DNA from: an uncultured Bacteroidota bacterium
GTDB lineage: Bacteria; Bacteroidota; Bacteroidia; Flavobacteriales; Flavobacteriaceae
Length of the DNA: 64,000 nt
Reading direction: 5' to 3'
Assembly (NCBI GenBank): GCA_902629505.1
Contig: CACORF010000002.1
Span: 18,747-82,746 of the forward strand
Below, piece by piece: positions 39,278 to 48,586 of this stretch (positions are counted from its first letter, which is position 1; each line of letters starts with the position of its first letter). The notes below the pieces were generated by a model, which was given only the letters and a program-made list of their open reading frames with translations, had not been told where the DNA came from and ran no database searches. Both the position numbers and the translations under genes were made by a program.

Positions 39278-39508
39278 TTATGGTACTGGATCATAACCCC
39301 CCTTAAATAGCGAGTTACATCTAGCTATTCTTTTAGCTGTAAGAATACTTCCTTTGAAAACTCCATATTTTTTTAATGCAATAATTCCATATTGAGAGCA
39401 TGTTGGAGAATATCTACAATTACTACCAATTATTGGTGAGATGAATAATTGATAAATTTTAATTAATAAAATAAAAGGTAAAGCGAGGATTCTACTAATC
39501 TTTATCAT
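39278..39508 (-). CDS. yidD: Membrane protein insertion efficiency factor YidD
   Basis: A 76-residue membrane-associated protein that assists YidC-dependent insertion. It matches the family throughout: YQLFISPIIGSNCRYSPTCSQYGI and ALKKYGVFKGSILTAKRIARCNSLFKGGYDPVP. The three conserved cysteines (31, 37 and 64) are present. It starts inside the end of cysS (14-base overlap) and is followed by lgt. Confidence 0.97.
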   Translation of the reverse strand: MIKISRILALPFILLIKIYQLFISPIIGSNCRYSPTCSQYGIIALKKYGVFKGSILTAKRIARCNSLFKGGYDPVP

Positions 39509-40931
39509 TTACTTTAAATCCTTTCTTATTTAATTGGTCTCTTATTGAGTCAGATAATTGAAAGTCTTTTTTTGATCTAGCTTCATCTCTGATATTCAAC
39601 AATATTTCAAGGATAGAATTATTATCTGAAGTTGATTTAGAATAGTTCAATCCTAATATTTTGTTTAAAAGAGTATCCAATAAATTTATGAAATAAACTC
39701 TTTCTCTATCTCCAATCTCACCTTTCTCTTCAAATTGATTGATTAATTTTGAAGAATTGAAAATTTCAGCAATTAACATTGGTGTGTTAAAATCATCATC
39801 CAAACAAGAGAAACATTTTTTTTCCCATTCTTTTATATTGTTGAAAATCCCATCATTATTAATTTTTGAAGCCTTTACATTAGTTAACCTATCAATTATC
39901 TTTATTAATCTATTGAAACCTTTTTCTGAGGCTTTAATTGCTTCCTCACTAATATCTAGTTCGTTTCTGTAATGTGCTTGTAGAAAGAAGAATCTAATAA
40001 TATTTGGATCAAATGATTTTGAAAAAATGTCGTTTTTTCCTGAAAACAATTCATCAGGTAAAATGTTGTTATCAAGAGATTTAGACATTTTTTTACCATT
40101 TAGTGTTAACATATTAGTATGTACCCAGAACTTAGCTGGCTGTTTTCCATTATATCCAACTGCTTGAGCAATCTCACAATCGTGATGAGGAAATTTCAAG
40201 TCTATTCCACCTCCATGAATATCAATTTCATCACCAAGATATTTATTACTCATTGCAGTACATTCAAGATGCCATCCAGGGAAACCCTCGCTCCATGGTG
40301 AAGTCCACTTCATAAGGTGGTTTTCATCAGCTCTCTTCCAAAGAGCGAAATCAAACTCATTAATTTTATCATCTTGACTGCTTAGATTTCTGGATTTAGA
40401 TTTTATTTTATCTAAATCTCTGCCAGAAAGTTTACCATATGAATCAATCTCATTGTATTTCGAAATATCAAAATAAACAGACCCGTTAGAGATGTAAGCA
40501 AGATTTTTTTCTATCAAATCTTCTATTATAGAAATTTGCTCTGTAATATGACCCGATGCAACAGGTTCTATACTAGGGTTTAATACATTAAACTTTTTCA
40601 GAACATCTTTAAAGCTATTTGTATATTTTTGCGCAATCTCCATTGGTTCGAGTTGCTCAACCTTGGCTTTCTTTGATATTTTATCCTCTCCAGTGTCTTC
40701 AAGATGACCAACATCAGTTATATTTCTTACATATCTAACACTATATCCTAAATGTTTAAGATATCTATAAATAATATCAAACGAGATGAATGTTCTGCAG
40801 TTACCAAGGTGAATGTCGCTGTAAACTGTAGGTCCACAGACATACATTCCTACTGAATTTTTTCGAAAAGGTTTAAATTTCTCTTTAGAACTTGTTAGTG
40901 AATTGTATATATATAGATTATGAGAAATCAT
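39495..40931 (-). CDS. cysS: Cysteinyl-tRNA synthetase
   Basis: Class I aminoacyl-tRNA synthetase. The 478 residues have the HIGH-equivalent SDIHLGNCRTF near 37-47, the KMSKS loop GKKMSKSLDN, and zinc ligands Cys32, Cys in HLECTAMS, and the HH of KFPHHDCE. The zinc site confers selectivity for cysteine. Length is normal. Its start overlaps the folE stop by one base, and its end overlaps yidD by 14, so it is in the folE operon. Confidence 0.97.
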   Translation of the reverse strand: MISHNLYIYNSLTSSKEKFKPFRKNSVGMYVCGPTVYSDIHLGNCRTFISFDIIYRYLKHLGYSVRYVRNITDVGHLEDTGEDKISKKAKVEQLEPMEIAQKYTNSFKDVLKKFNVLNPSIEPVASGHITEQISIIEDLIEKNLAYISNGSVYFDISKYNEIDSYGKLSGRDLDKIKSKSRNLSSQDDKINEFDFALWKRADENHLMKWTSPWSEGFPGWHLECTAMSNKYLGDEIDIHGGGIDLKFPHHDCEIAQAVGYNGKQPAKFWVHTNMLTLNGKKMSKSLDNNILPDELFSGKNDIFSKSFDPNIIRFFFLQAHYRNELDISEEAIKASEKGFNRLIKIIDRLTNVKASKINNDGIFNNIKEWEKKCFSCLDDDFNTPMLIAEIFNSSKLINQFEEKGEIGDRERVYFINLLDTLLNKILGLNYSKSTSDNNSILEILLNIRDEARSKKDFQLSDSIRDQLNKKGFKVNDKD

Positions 40932-41614
40932 TAAAGCTCAGACTCAAGTTTTATGTAGTCTAAGAACTCTCTTTTAAATTTATCCTTCTTAAACTTACCC
41001 CCAAACTCTGATGTAACCGTACTTGAGCTTATATCTTTAATACCTCTAGAATTTACGCATAGGTGTTTAGCATCAATTACACATGCAACATCCTCAGTGT
41101 TTAGTACTTTTTGAAGATCTCTTACAATTTGGATTGTAAGTCTCTCTTGAACTTGAGGTCTCTCAGCATAATATCTAACAATTCTATTAATTTTCGATAA
41201 TCCTACCACATTACCGTTGGAAATGTAGGCGACATGAGCTAATCCAACAATTGGTAGAAGGTGATGCTCGCAAGTTGAATATAATGTTATGTTCTTTTCA
41301 ACTAGCATTTCACCATAGTTATATTTGTTTTCAAAAGTTGACATTTCAGGTCTATTCTTTGGATTTAATCCAGAAAAAATCTCATTTACAAACATTTTAG
41401 CGACCCTCCTTGGAGTTCCTCTTAAGCTATCATCAGTTAAGTCCATTCCTAGCATATCTAATATTTCATATACCTTTTCCTGAATAAAACTTATTTTGTC
41501 TTTATCTGGCACATCAAATGCCCCCTCTTTTAAAGGTGTCTCTTCTGTATTTGATCCAATGTGATCATCACCAATAGAATCTATTTCTTTATCGAGTAAT
41601 TCTTGTAATTTCAT
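40931..41614 (-). CDS. folE: GTP cyclohydrolase I
   Basis: First enzyme of tetrahydrofolate synthesis: GTP to dihydroneopterin triphosphate. The 227 residues include the zinc and catalytic block LYSTCEHHLLPIVG (about 127-140), YYAERPQVQERLT and CVIDAKHLCVNSRG. An acidic N-terminal extension (about 1-45) precedes the core, as in other Bacteroidota. It heads the minus-strand unit folE-cysS-yidD-lgt. FolP, later in the same pathway, is at 50329-51150. Confidence 0.97.
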   Translation of the reverse strand: MKLQELLDKEIDSIGDDHIGSNTEETPLKEGAFDVPDKDKISFIQEKVYEILDMLGMDLTDDSLRGTPRRVAKMFVNEIFSGLNPKNRPEMSTFENKYNYGEMLVEKNITLYSTCEHHLLPIVGLAHVAYISNGNVVGLSKINRIVRYYAERPQVQERLTIQIVRDLQKVLNTEDVACVIDAKHLCVNSRGIKDISSSTVTSEFGGKFKKDKFKREFLDYIKLESEL

Positions 41615-41634
41615 TTTTTAAAATTTGAGTTGTA

Positions 41635-41642
41635 CAAAGATA
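41635..41642 (-). promoter_or_regulatory. -7 promoter element for folE-cysS-yidD-lgt
   Basis: TATCTTTG on the minus strand, matching TAnnTTTG, 20 bases before the folE ATG and in the short gap after the porin gene. Confidence 0.5.
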
Positions 41643-41665
41643 GAAATTATGAAGTTAAAAGGAAG

Positions 41666-43165
41666 TTAAAGTTTAAATGAAAATGAAGCATAAACAGAAT
41701 ATCTATCTTTATCAATATCATATTTGTTAGTCAGACCTCTGGTGAATAGTCTATTTTTTATAAAATCGCTGTATTTAGTTATACCAATATCAACATCAAG
41801 ATAACCATAATTTATCCCTACTCCTGCAGATAGTCCGCTAATTTTATTTTTTAAGTCCAAGTCAGCACCTTTGTAGAAGAAATAACCTGCACGTAAATTT
41901 AAATTTTTAAGTCTGTATTCTCCTCCAAATCGAATTGATTCAGAAATACCAGCCATATTGTTTTTTATAGAATAATTGAGTGAATTCAAGTATGAGTCAT
42001 TACCATTACTGTCATCAAATTTGGACTCATTAAATTTAGTGATCTCATAGTCAAAACTTAATAAACCTCTAGAGCCAAATATATATGCAAGGCTAAAGAG
42101 TGATTTTGAGGGTAGTCTTAGTTCATATTCATCATACATATTTATAGTATTAGGATCAATCTTATATGTAGTTAAGCCATCTTTTTCTATAATATCAGTT
42201 TCAATAATTTGACTGTTTTCTTCTTCAATCTTTAAAATAGTAGGGGTAGAGTAAGACAAGCCAACTCTTAATTGTTTAATCTTAATTATGCTACCCAATT
42301 GAAATGAAAACCCAGTTCCATAGGCTAATAAATCTTCTTTGAAAAATATTCTCTGAACGTTAGAATTTTCTGAATAACCAAACTCTTCAAATACTTTAGT
42401 CTCCTCAAATAATGTCTCATGCATATTAATATTTATTCCACTGAATAGATGATTGTTAAAAGAAAATCCAAGATTTATACTGTGTTTAAAATGGTTACCA
42501 GTTCTAAAAATATCCAGATTTTGATCTAAATTATTGTAAAGTGCATTAGTGATAAAATTATTGTAATTATCACCACTATCATTGATTATGAAACTTTGAT
42601 AACCAAGAAAAGCCTGTTGATCAGCAAATCCATAATTATCTCCTAAAAATGTATAAACACTCTGAGATGTTTCACCATCATATATTAATAAATCTTCAGA
42701 GGGAATTCCATCAGCGTAATAAAGAAAATAATTATCTATTCCATTATTATTGTTCCCAGATATGTTAAAAGAACTATCAAAATCTCCTAGAATATGATTA
42801 TTGTATGCAACTGAAAACTTAGATTTTCTATTTTCATAAACAAGGACAACGCCTGCACCTCCATATGAATAGAAATCATTTTTTGATGAAGTTTTATAGT
42901 TGTTTAACCTATTTGAAATTTTAAGATTTTTATAATTTAAAGTAACCCCAAATTCTGAGTCAATAAAAATGGATGAACTAGCAGGATTAATAGATATCGC
43001 ACTAAGATCACCTCCTAATGCCCCAAAAGCTCCACCCATTGAGTTGAATCTTGCTGTCCCCTCATGAAAGTAGGAGCTATATCTTAGTACATCTTCAAAT
43101 GTTTGAGAATAACCAATGTATGATATACTCAAAAATAAGTATAGGTAAATAAATTTTTTAAACAT
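41666..43165 (-). CDS. Outer membrane porin of the OmpP1/FadL family
   Basis: A 499-residue outer-membrane protein. A signal peptide (about 1-20, ending GYSQ) is followed by RYSSYFHEGTARFNSMGGAFGALGGDLSAISINPAS, the FadL-like N-terminal plug that controls passage. The rest alternates short hydrophobic strands with polar loops, and the protein ends YASFSFKL with a terminal hydrophobic residue, fitting a beta-barrel. The family imports hydrophobic molecules such as long-chain fatty acids. It follows the low-complexity lipoprotein by zero bases. Confidence 0.88.
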   Translation of the reverse strand: MFKKFIYLYLFLSISYIGYSQTFEDVLRYSSYFHEGTARFNSMGGAFGALGGDLSAISINPASSSIFIDSEFGVTLNYKNLKISNRLNNYKTSSKNDFYSYGGAGVVLVYENRKSKFSVAYNNHILGDFDSSFNISGNNNNGIDNYFLYYADGIPSEDLLIYDGETSQSVYTFLGDNYGFADQQAFLGYQSFIINDSGDNYNNFITNALYNNLDQNLDIFRTGNHFKHSINLGFSFNNHLFSGININMHETLFEETKVFEEFGYSENSNVQRIFFKEDLLAYGTGFSFQLGSIIKIKQLRVGLSYSTPTILKIEEENSQIIETDIIEKDGLTTYKIDPNTINMYDEYELRLPSKSLFSLAYIFGSRGLLSFDYEITKFNESKFDDSNGNDSYLNSLNYSIKNNMAGISESIRFGGEYRLKNLNLRAGYFFYKGADLDLKNKISGLSAGVGINYGYLDVDIGITKYSDFIKNRLFTRGLTNKYDIDKDRYSVYASFSFKL

Positions 43166-44332
43166 TTAGTTTATCTTACCACCACCTCTTGAGCCACCAC
43201 CTGCGCTTCCTCTTGAAGAACCACTACTAATTGCTCCACCTCCGCTTGGAGCACTATAACTACCGCCTTGAGATGCTCTAGATGAACCAAATTGAGAGTT
43301 ACCACCTCTTCTATTAGAAAATGATGAGTTATTCCTTGAAGATCTGTTACCGTAATAACTTGGTGCAGAATAATTTGAGTAATCATAATTAGATGACCTG
43401 GAAAAAGAATTTCCCCTTTGATATGGATTGGTAGACCTAATTTGCTGATATGCTTCCCTTACGTTATCGCTCTTAATTTGACTTAAATTTGGAATGGAAC
43501 TATTTCTATTAATATTTCTTGAATTTGAGCTTCCTCTGGAGTAAACACCTATTAAATCATTATTTTTAATCTCCCTTAAATTAATACTTGTGTCTATATC
43601 ATCATATTCAGAGACACCTCGAGTCCTGTCAGTATATACTCCACCATATGAGCCAAGTCTTGAATAAAGACCCGATATTCTTACACCCTGAGAATCACTG
43701 TTTCTTGTAACTCCACTTGATGTTGATCTTTCCCCTCTTCTTGAAGCGGAATTGCTAAAACTTACCCTTGATGTATTAGAGAATTCATTACCATATTCGT
43801 CTTTGTATACAGTTGATTCATACATACCCCCATAATACCATGGGAGGTATCTCCTATTTCTCATCATGTACCAGTAGTAATTTCCTAACGATGTAGCGTA
43901 TGGAGAAAAATAGAAATTTAAAGGTCCATAAAATGGATATCCCATTTCATAGGCGAAGCTGTTATAAAAAAATGGAGGTCTAAAACCATAGTTAATAAAG
44001 TATCCATTGTTTGTAAAAAATGGATTAAATGCCATGTTGTGTAGAAACGGATCGTAATAGAATCTTCCAAAGCTTGGAAAAAAATTATTTACAACTTCAG
44101 TTGATTCTGGATTCGCTCCCCATGGAAGATCTCCTAAATTATCATTTGAAGAATAGGAATTTAAAGGTTCATTTGCAATATCGCTGAATACTACCTCATA
44201 ATCAATACCTCTTTCAGTAGATACATAAATACCATCACTATCTTGATAGTAAGATGCAAGTTGGTATGCGTTACATCCTGTGAAGAGAACTGATAACAAC
44301 AAAATGTTCAATAAACCTATAAATTTTTTCAT
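43166..44332 (-). CDS. Lipoprotein with Ser/Gly/Arg/Asn-rich low-complexity tail
   Basis: A 388-residue lipoprotein (lipobox FTGC, Cys19). Residues about 90-180 are aromatic-rich (Phe, Tyr, Asn, Pro). From about 190 the sequence becomes Ser/Arg/Gly/Asn-rich with little other variety, ending in an RGG-like run SRGGGKIN. Such tails are typical of surface-exposed, possibly disordered or matrix proteins. No enzymatic domain was recognised. It is encoded directly before the FadL-type porin and divergently from proS; the pairing suggests an outer-membrane role. Confidence 0.72.
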   Translation of the reverse strand: MKKFIGLLNILLLSVLFTGCNAYQLASYYQDSDGIYVSTERGIDYEVVFSDIANEPLNSYSSNDNLGDLPWGANPESTEVVNNFFPSFGRFYYDPFLHNMAFNPFFTNNGYFINYGFRPPFFYNSFAYEMGYPFYGPLNFYFSPYATSLGNYYWYMMRNRRYLPWYYGGMYESTVYKDEYGNEFSNTSRVSFSNSASRRGERSTSSGVTRNSDSQGVRISGLYSRLGSYGGVYTDRTRGVSEYDDIDTSINLREIKNNDLIGVYSRGSSNSRNINRNSSIPNLSQIKSDNVREAYQQIRSTNPYQRGNSFSRSSNYDYSNYSAPSYYGNRSSRNNSSFSNRRGGNSQFGSSRASQGGSYSAPSGGGAISSGSSRGSAGGGSRGGGKIN

Positions 44333-44445
44333 CTAGTTAAATTTATGAATAATTATTTAAATGTAAATTATTACTTTTACGTACACTTAATATAGAACAA
44401 TAATTGTGCCATTTTTTTACGATAATTGTTAATAAGACTTAACCA

Positions 44446-45924
44446 ATGGGAAAGAAAATTACTCCTAGAGATGTTGATTATTCAAAATGGTATAATGATA
44501 TTGTCTCTGAAGCTGGTCTAGCTGAATCCTCAGATGTAAGAGGTTGTATGGTTATTAAACCATATGGTTTTGCTATTTGGGAATTAATGAAATCTCAGCT
44601 TGATAATATGTTCAAGGAGACAGGTCATGAAAATGCTTATTTTCCTTTGTTTGTTCCAAAATCATTATTTGAGGCTGAAGAAAAAAATGCTGAAGGATTT
44701 GCAAAAGAGTGTGCAGTAGTTACACATTACAGATTGAAAAATGATTCTGATAAAAAAGGTAAGCTTGTAGTTGACCCAGATTCTAAACTTGAAGAGGAGC
44801 TAATAGTAAGACCAACTAGTGAGGCTATTATTTGGAAAACATATAAAAGGTGGATTCAATCATATAGAGATTTACCAATACTGATTAATCAATGGGCTAA
44901 TGTTGTTAGATGGGAGATGAGAACAAGACTTTTTCTTAGAACTGCTGAGTTTTTGTGGCAAGAGGGTCATACAGCACATGCAACAAAAGAAGAAGCTTTA
45001 AAAGAAACAAAATTGATTAACAACATTTATTCTGAGTTCGCAGAGAAATACATGGCAATGCCAGTTATTCAAGGATCAAAGTCTGAATCAGAGAGATTTG
45101 CTGGTGCTGTGGAAACTCTTTGCATTGAAGCATTAATGCAAGATGGTAAAGCTTTGCAGGCTGGTACATCTCATTTTCTTGGTCAAAACTTTGCCAAGGC
45201 TTTTGATGTTAAGTTTGCAGATAAATCTGGTAAGTTAGAATATGTTTGGGCTACCTCTTGGGGTGTTTCAACTAGATTAATGGGTGCTTTAATTATGTCG
45301 CACAGTGATGATAGTGGTCTTGTCCTTCCACCATTACTTGCACCTACTCAAATAATTATTATCCCTTTAATAAAGTCTGAAGTAAACTCAGATAAAATAT
45401 TAAATAAGACCAATGATTTGTTTGACTCAATTAAAAAAACTGGTGTAAGAGTGAAGATTGATGATAGAGAGAATATTAGCCTTGGCTTTAAACTAAATGA
45501 TTCAGAAGTTAAAGGTATTCCTATGAGGATAGTCATAGGTGAAAAGGAAGTTGAAAAAGACAAGTTCGATATTTTCTTTAGATATAATCTTCAGAAAGTT
45601 TCTGCGAAGTTTTCTGAATTAACCTCTATTGTGGAGTCATCGATTATTAAGATCCAAGATGATATGATTTTAAAGTCTAAAAAAAGATTAAAAAAACATA
45701 CACATGAGGCTGGTTCATATGATGAGTTTAAAGAATTAATTTCTTCTCAAAGTGGTTTTGTAATTGCTGGTTGGGATGGGACTAGCGTAACTGAGGAAGC
45801 TATAAAGTCAGAAACAAAAGCAACTATTAGATGTATTCCTGAAGAACTCGATATTAAAGGTGCTAAATGTATCTATTCTGGTAAACCTGCTCGTCATAAA
45901 GTAATATTTTCAAAATCTTATTGA
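44446..45924 (+). CDS. proS: Prolyl-tRNA synthetase, type 3 (eukaryote/archaeal-like)
   Basis: Class II synthetase of 492 residues, much shorter than the usual bacterial type, without the editing insertion. It starts with DYSKWYNDIVSEAGLAESSDVRGCMVIKPYGFAIWE. Motif 2 is RWEMRTRLFLRTAEFLWQEGHTAHA, and motif 3 is TSWGVSTRLMGALIMSHSDDSGLVLPP. The C-terminal zinc-binding-like domain ends SKSY, the C-terminal tyrosine of this type. The archaeal-like form is normal in Bacteroidota. Confidence 0.97.
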   Translation: MGKKITPRDVDYSKWYNDIVSEAGLAESSDVRGCMVIKPYGFAIWELMKSQLDNMFKETGHENAYFPLFVPKSLFEAEEKNAEGFAKECAVVTHYRLKNDSDKKGKLVVDPDSKLEEELIVRPTSEAIIWKTYKRWIQSYRDLPILINQWANVVRWEMRTRLFLRTAEFLWQEGHTAHATKEEALKETKLINNIYSEFAEKYMAMPVIQGSKSESERFAGAVETLCIEALMQDGKALQAGTSHFLGQNFAKAFDVKFADKSGKLEYVWATSWGVSTRLMGALIMSHSDDSGLVLPPLLAPTQIIIIPLIKSEVNSDKILNKTNDLFDSIKKTGVRVKIDDRENISLGFKLNDSEVKGIPMRIVIGEKEVEKDKFDIFFRYNLQKVSAKFSELTSIVESSIIKIQDDMILKSKKRLKKHTHEAGSYDEFKELISSQSGFVIAGWDGTSVTEEAIKSETKATIRCIPEELDIKGAKCIYSGKPARHKVIFSKSY

Positions 45925-45949
45925 TATATTAAAATTTAAATTAAATTTG
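45921..45949 (+). promoter_or_regulatory. Promoter of tRNA-Glu and rpsT
   Basis: TTG at 45921-45923 and TAAATTTG at 45942-45949, spaced 18 bases, followed ten bases later by the tRNA 5' end. Fits the -33/-7 consensus. Confidence 0.6.
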
Positions 45950-45959
45950 CACCCTGATT

Positions 45960-46031
45960 GGCCCGTTCGTCTATCGGTTAGGACCTCAGGTTTTCATCCT
46001 GGAAAGAGGGGTTCGATTCCCCTACGGGCTA
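45960..46031 (+). tRNA. tRNA-Glu (TTC)
   Basis: Seventy-two nucleotides without encoded CCA. The acceptor GGCCCGT pairs with ACGGGCT (one G-U pair). The anticodon arm TCAGG-TTTTCAT-CCTGG has anticodon TTC, and the T-arm is GGGGTTCGATTCCCC. It is 13 bases upstream of rpsT, an arrangement common in Flavobacteria. Confidence 0.97.
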
Positions 46032-46044
46032 CAAAATAAAAATT

Positions 46045-46287
46045 ATGGCAAATCATAAATCTGCACTAAAAAGAATTCGTTCTGATGAGACTAAAAAGTC
46101 TTTGAATAAACTTCAACATAAGACTACTAGAAATGCTATCAAAAAGCTAAAAGATGCTAAATCTAAAAAAGAGGCAGCAAAGCTATATCCTGGTGTCGTT
46201 TCTTTAATTGATAAGTTGGCAAAGAAGAATGTAATTCACAAGAATAAAGCTTCAAATCTTAAATCTAAACTAAGTAAGCTCAAGTAA
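46045..46287 (+). CDS. rpsT: 30S ribosomal protein S20
   Basis: An 80-residue basic protein that binds 16S rRNA early in small-subunit assembly. The start MANHKSALKRIRSDETKKSLNKLQHKTTRNAIKKL is the family hallmark, and the protein is helical and lysine-rich throughout. Probably co-transcribed with the tRNA-Glu just upstream. Its stop abuts the stop of the convergent rho gene with no base in between. Confidence 0.97.
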   Translation: MANHKSALKRIRSDETKKSLNKLQHKTTRNAIKKLKDAKSKKEAAKLYPGVVSLIDKLAKKNVIHKNKASNLKSKLSKLK

Positions 46288-47713
46288 TCAAGAGTTCATT
46301 GAGATAAGAAACTCTTCGTTGTTTTTGGTTTTTTTGAATCTATCATTGATAAACTCCATAGCCTCAACAGGGTTCATATCTGCTAGATATTTCCTCATTA
46401 TCCACATCCTCTGAATTGTATTTTCATCTAAAAGAAGATCATCTCTTCTTGTACTCGATGAAACAAGATCAATTGCTGGGAAAATTCTTCTGTTTGAAAT
46501 CCTTCTATCTAACTGAAGTTCCATGTTACCGGTTCCTTTAAACTCCTCAAAAATAACCTCATCCATTTTTTGAACCAGTCTCTGTTAAAGCAGTCGATAT
46601 TATTGAAAGCGAACCACCATTTTCAATATTTCTGGCAGCACCGAAGAATCTCTTGGGTTTATGAAGAGCATTCGCATCAACACCACCACTTAGTATTTTA
46701 CCTGAAGCTGGTTGAACTGTATTATAGGCTCTTGCTAATCTTGTAATTGAATCTAGAAGAATTACTACATCATGACCACACTCTACAAGTCTTTTAGCTT
46801 TTTCAAGAACTATATTAGCAACTCTAACATGTCTGTCAGCAGGCTCGTCAAATGTAGATGCTACAACTTCACCCTTAACATTCCTCTGCATGTCAGTAAC
46901 TTCCTCAGGTCTCTCGTCAATTAGTAGAATAATTTGAAATACTTCAGGATGGTTTGCAGCGATAGCATTTGCAACATCCTTTAAAAGCATAGTTTTACCT
47001 GTCTTAGGCTGTGAGACTATCATTCCCCTTTGTCCTTTACCAATTGGAGAGAAGAGGTCTATAATCCTTGTAGAGATTGTACTTTCTTTTGATGAAATAT
47101 TAAATTTCTCCTCAGGAAATAACGGAGTTAAATGCTCAAATGAAACTCTATCTCTAACTACCTCAGGATTCAATCCATTTATCTTATTCACCTTTATTAA
47201 AGGGAAGTACTTTTCGCCATCTTTAGGGGGTCTAACTGTTCCGTGAACAGTATCCCCTGTTTTGAGACCAAATAATTTTATTTGCGATTGAGATACATAA
47301 ATATCGTCTGGAGAGGATAGATAGTTATAATCTGAGGATCTTAAAAATCCATATCCATCTTGCATAATCTCTAAAACACCCTCTGACTCAATTATTCCAT
47401 CAAATTCAAAATCAGGTTCTTTGTATTTCCTCCTATTATCTTTATTGAAGTTATCTTCTTTTTTATTTGAAAAGTTTTTGTTGTGATGACTTTTGTTAGA
47501 TCCGTTTCTTGGTCTTTTATCAAAGTTGTTTTGCTTATTCTCTTCGACTTGGGATTTTGTGTCTACAAAACTTTTTTCTTCATCAGGATTTTTAGTTATA
47601 GCATCAATTAAATCTTGTTTTTTCATGCCTTTCATATCTTTTAATCCGATTTGTTCTGCAATTTCAATAAGCTCAGCTAGTTTTTTAGCTTTAAGCATTT
47701 TAATGTCATACAT
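46288..47713 (-). pseudogene. rho: Transcription termination factor Rho, interrupted by a one-base frameshift
   Basis: Hexameric RNA helicase that ends transcription. The first part (46559-47713) holds the Rho-N domain (1-45), a Lys/Asn-rich linker, the RNA-binding cold-shock-like domain ([15 protein letters not shown]), Walker A SQPKTGKT and [15 protein letters not shown]. It then reads TETGSKNG and stops. The continuation [20 protein letters not shown] (46288-46566) is the normal sequel after TGSK. The change is one extra A in a run of six (46566-46571): five would restore TGSKMDE. The lost end includes the arginine-finger region. Possible causes: sequencing error, slippage-rescued gene, or real loss. 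Confidence 0.9.
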
Positions 47714-47776
47714 ATTTAGTGGAAATTTTAATTTGAAATGTTAATAGAAATGTACTTCTTGGGAGAAATAGTTACT

Positions 47777-47784
47777 CAAATTTA
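47777..47784 (-). promoter_or_regulatory. -7 promoter element for rho
   Basis: TAAATTTG on the minus strand, about 63 bases upstream of the rho start. The long leader suggests room for regulation, but none was recognised. Confidence 0.45.
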
Positions 47785-47827
47785 CAAATTTATTTTTAAA
47801 TTCAGCAAATATCTTAATTAACTAATT

Positions 47828-48586
47828 ATGCCAAGGTATTTTATTGAGTTTTCCTATGATGGTTCAAACTATCATGGAATTCAAAAACAACCTAATTCAT
47901 TAACTATTCAGGAAATATTGGAAACTAATGTCTCAAAGTATTGTGGATCTGATATTAATTTAACATTAGCTGGAAGAACAGATGCAGGTGTCCATGCTAA
48001 ACAAATGTTTGCACATTTTGATGTGGAGGACGATTTTGATAAATCTAACCTATGCAGATCTTTAAATATGATGATTCCAAAAGATATATGTGTTGAATGT
48101 TTGTCACAAGTGATTGAAGACTCGCATGCAAGGTTCGATGCACTTAATAGAACTTATCAGTACTATATAAGCTCTAAAAAAGATCCATTTAATTATAAGT
48201 TTTCTTATTTTTTTAAGGATAAATTAGATGTTGATAAAATGAATGAGAGTTGTCAAAGATTAATTAAACATAAAAATTTTAAGTGTTTTTCAAAGTCTAA
48301 CACAGATGTAAAAACCTATGATTGTGATATTCAATTCGCAGAATGGAATATCTATGAAAATGGTTATAAATTTTCAATAAGGGCTAACCGATTTCTTAGA
48401 AACATGGTTAGATCAATTGTCGGAACAATGATTGAAATCGGAACACAAAAAATAACAGATAAAGATTTTCAGATTATCTTAGACTCTAAAGATAGGCGTA
48501 AAGCAGGTTATTCGGTTCCTGCTTCTGGATTATTTTTAACCAATATTAATTATAAAAAAATTTTTAAGACAAGTTGGAGAAAGTAA
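47828..48586 (+). CDS. truA: tRNA pseudouridine synthase A
   Basis: Makes pseudouridine at positions 38-40 in the anticodon stem-loop. The 252 residues contain RYFIEFSYDGSNYHGIQKQPN at the start, the catalytic Asp in LAGRTDAGVHAKQM, and FLRNMVRSIVGTMIEIG. Length is normal. It overlaps the start of the ABC transporter by 13 bases. Confidence 0.96.
   Translation: MPRYFIEFSYDGSNYHGIQKQPNSLTIQEILETNVSKYCGSDINLTLAGRTDAGVHAKQMFAHFDVEDDFDKSNLCRSLNMMIPKDICVECLSQVIEDSHARFDALNRTYQYYISSKKDPFNYKFSYFFKDKLDVDKMNESCQRLIKHKNFKCFSKSNTDVKTYDCDIQFAEWNIYENGYKFSIRANRFLRNMVRSIVGTMIEIGTQKITDKDFQIILDSKDRRKAGYSVPASGLFLTNINYKKIFKTSWRK

Noticed and set aside
44398..44425. Repeated ATAATTGT upstream of proS as an operator
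   Set aside because: Short and A/T-rich; expected by chance in this composition, no symmetry relative to a promoter.
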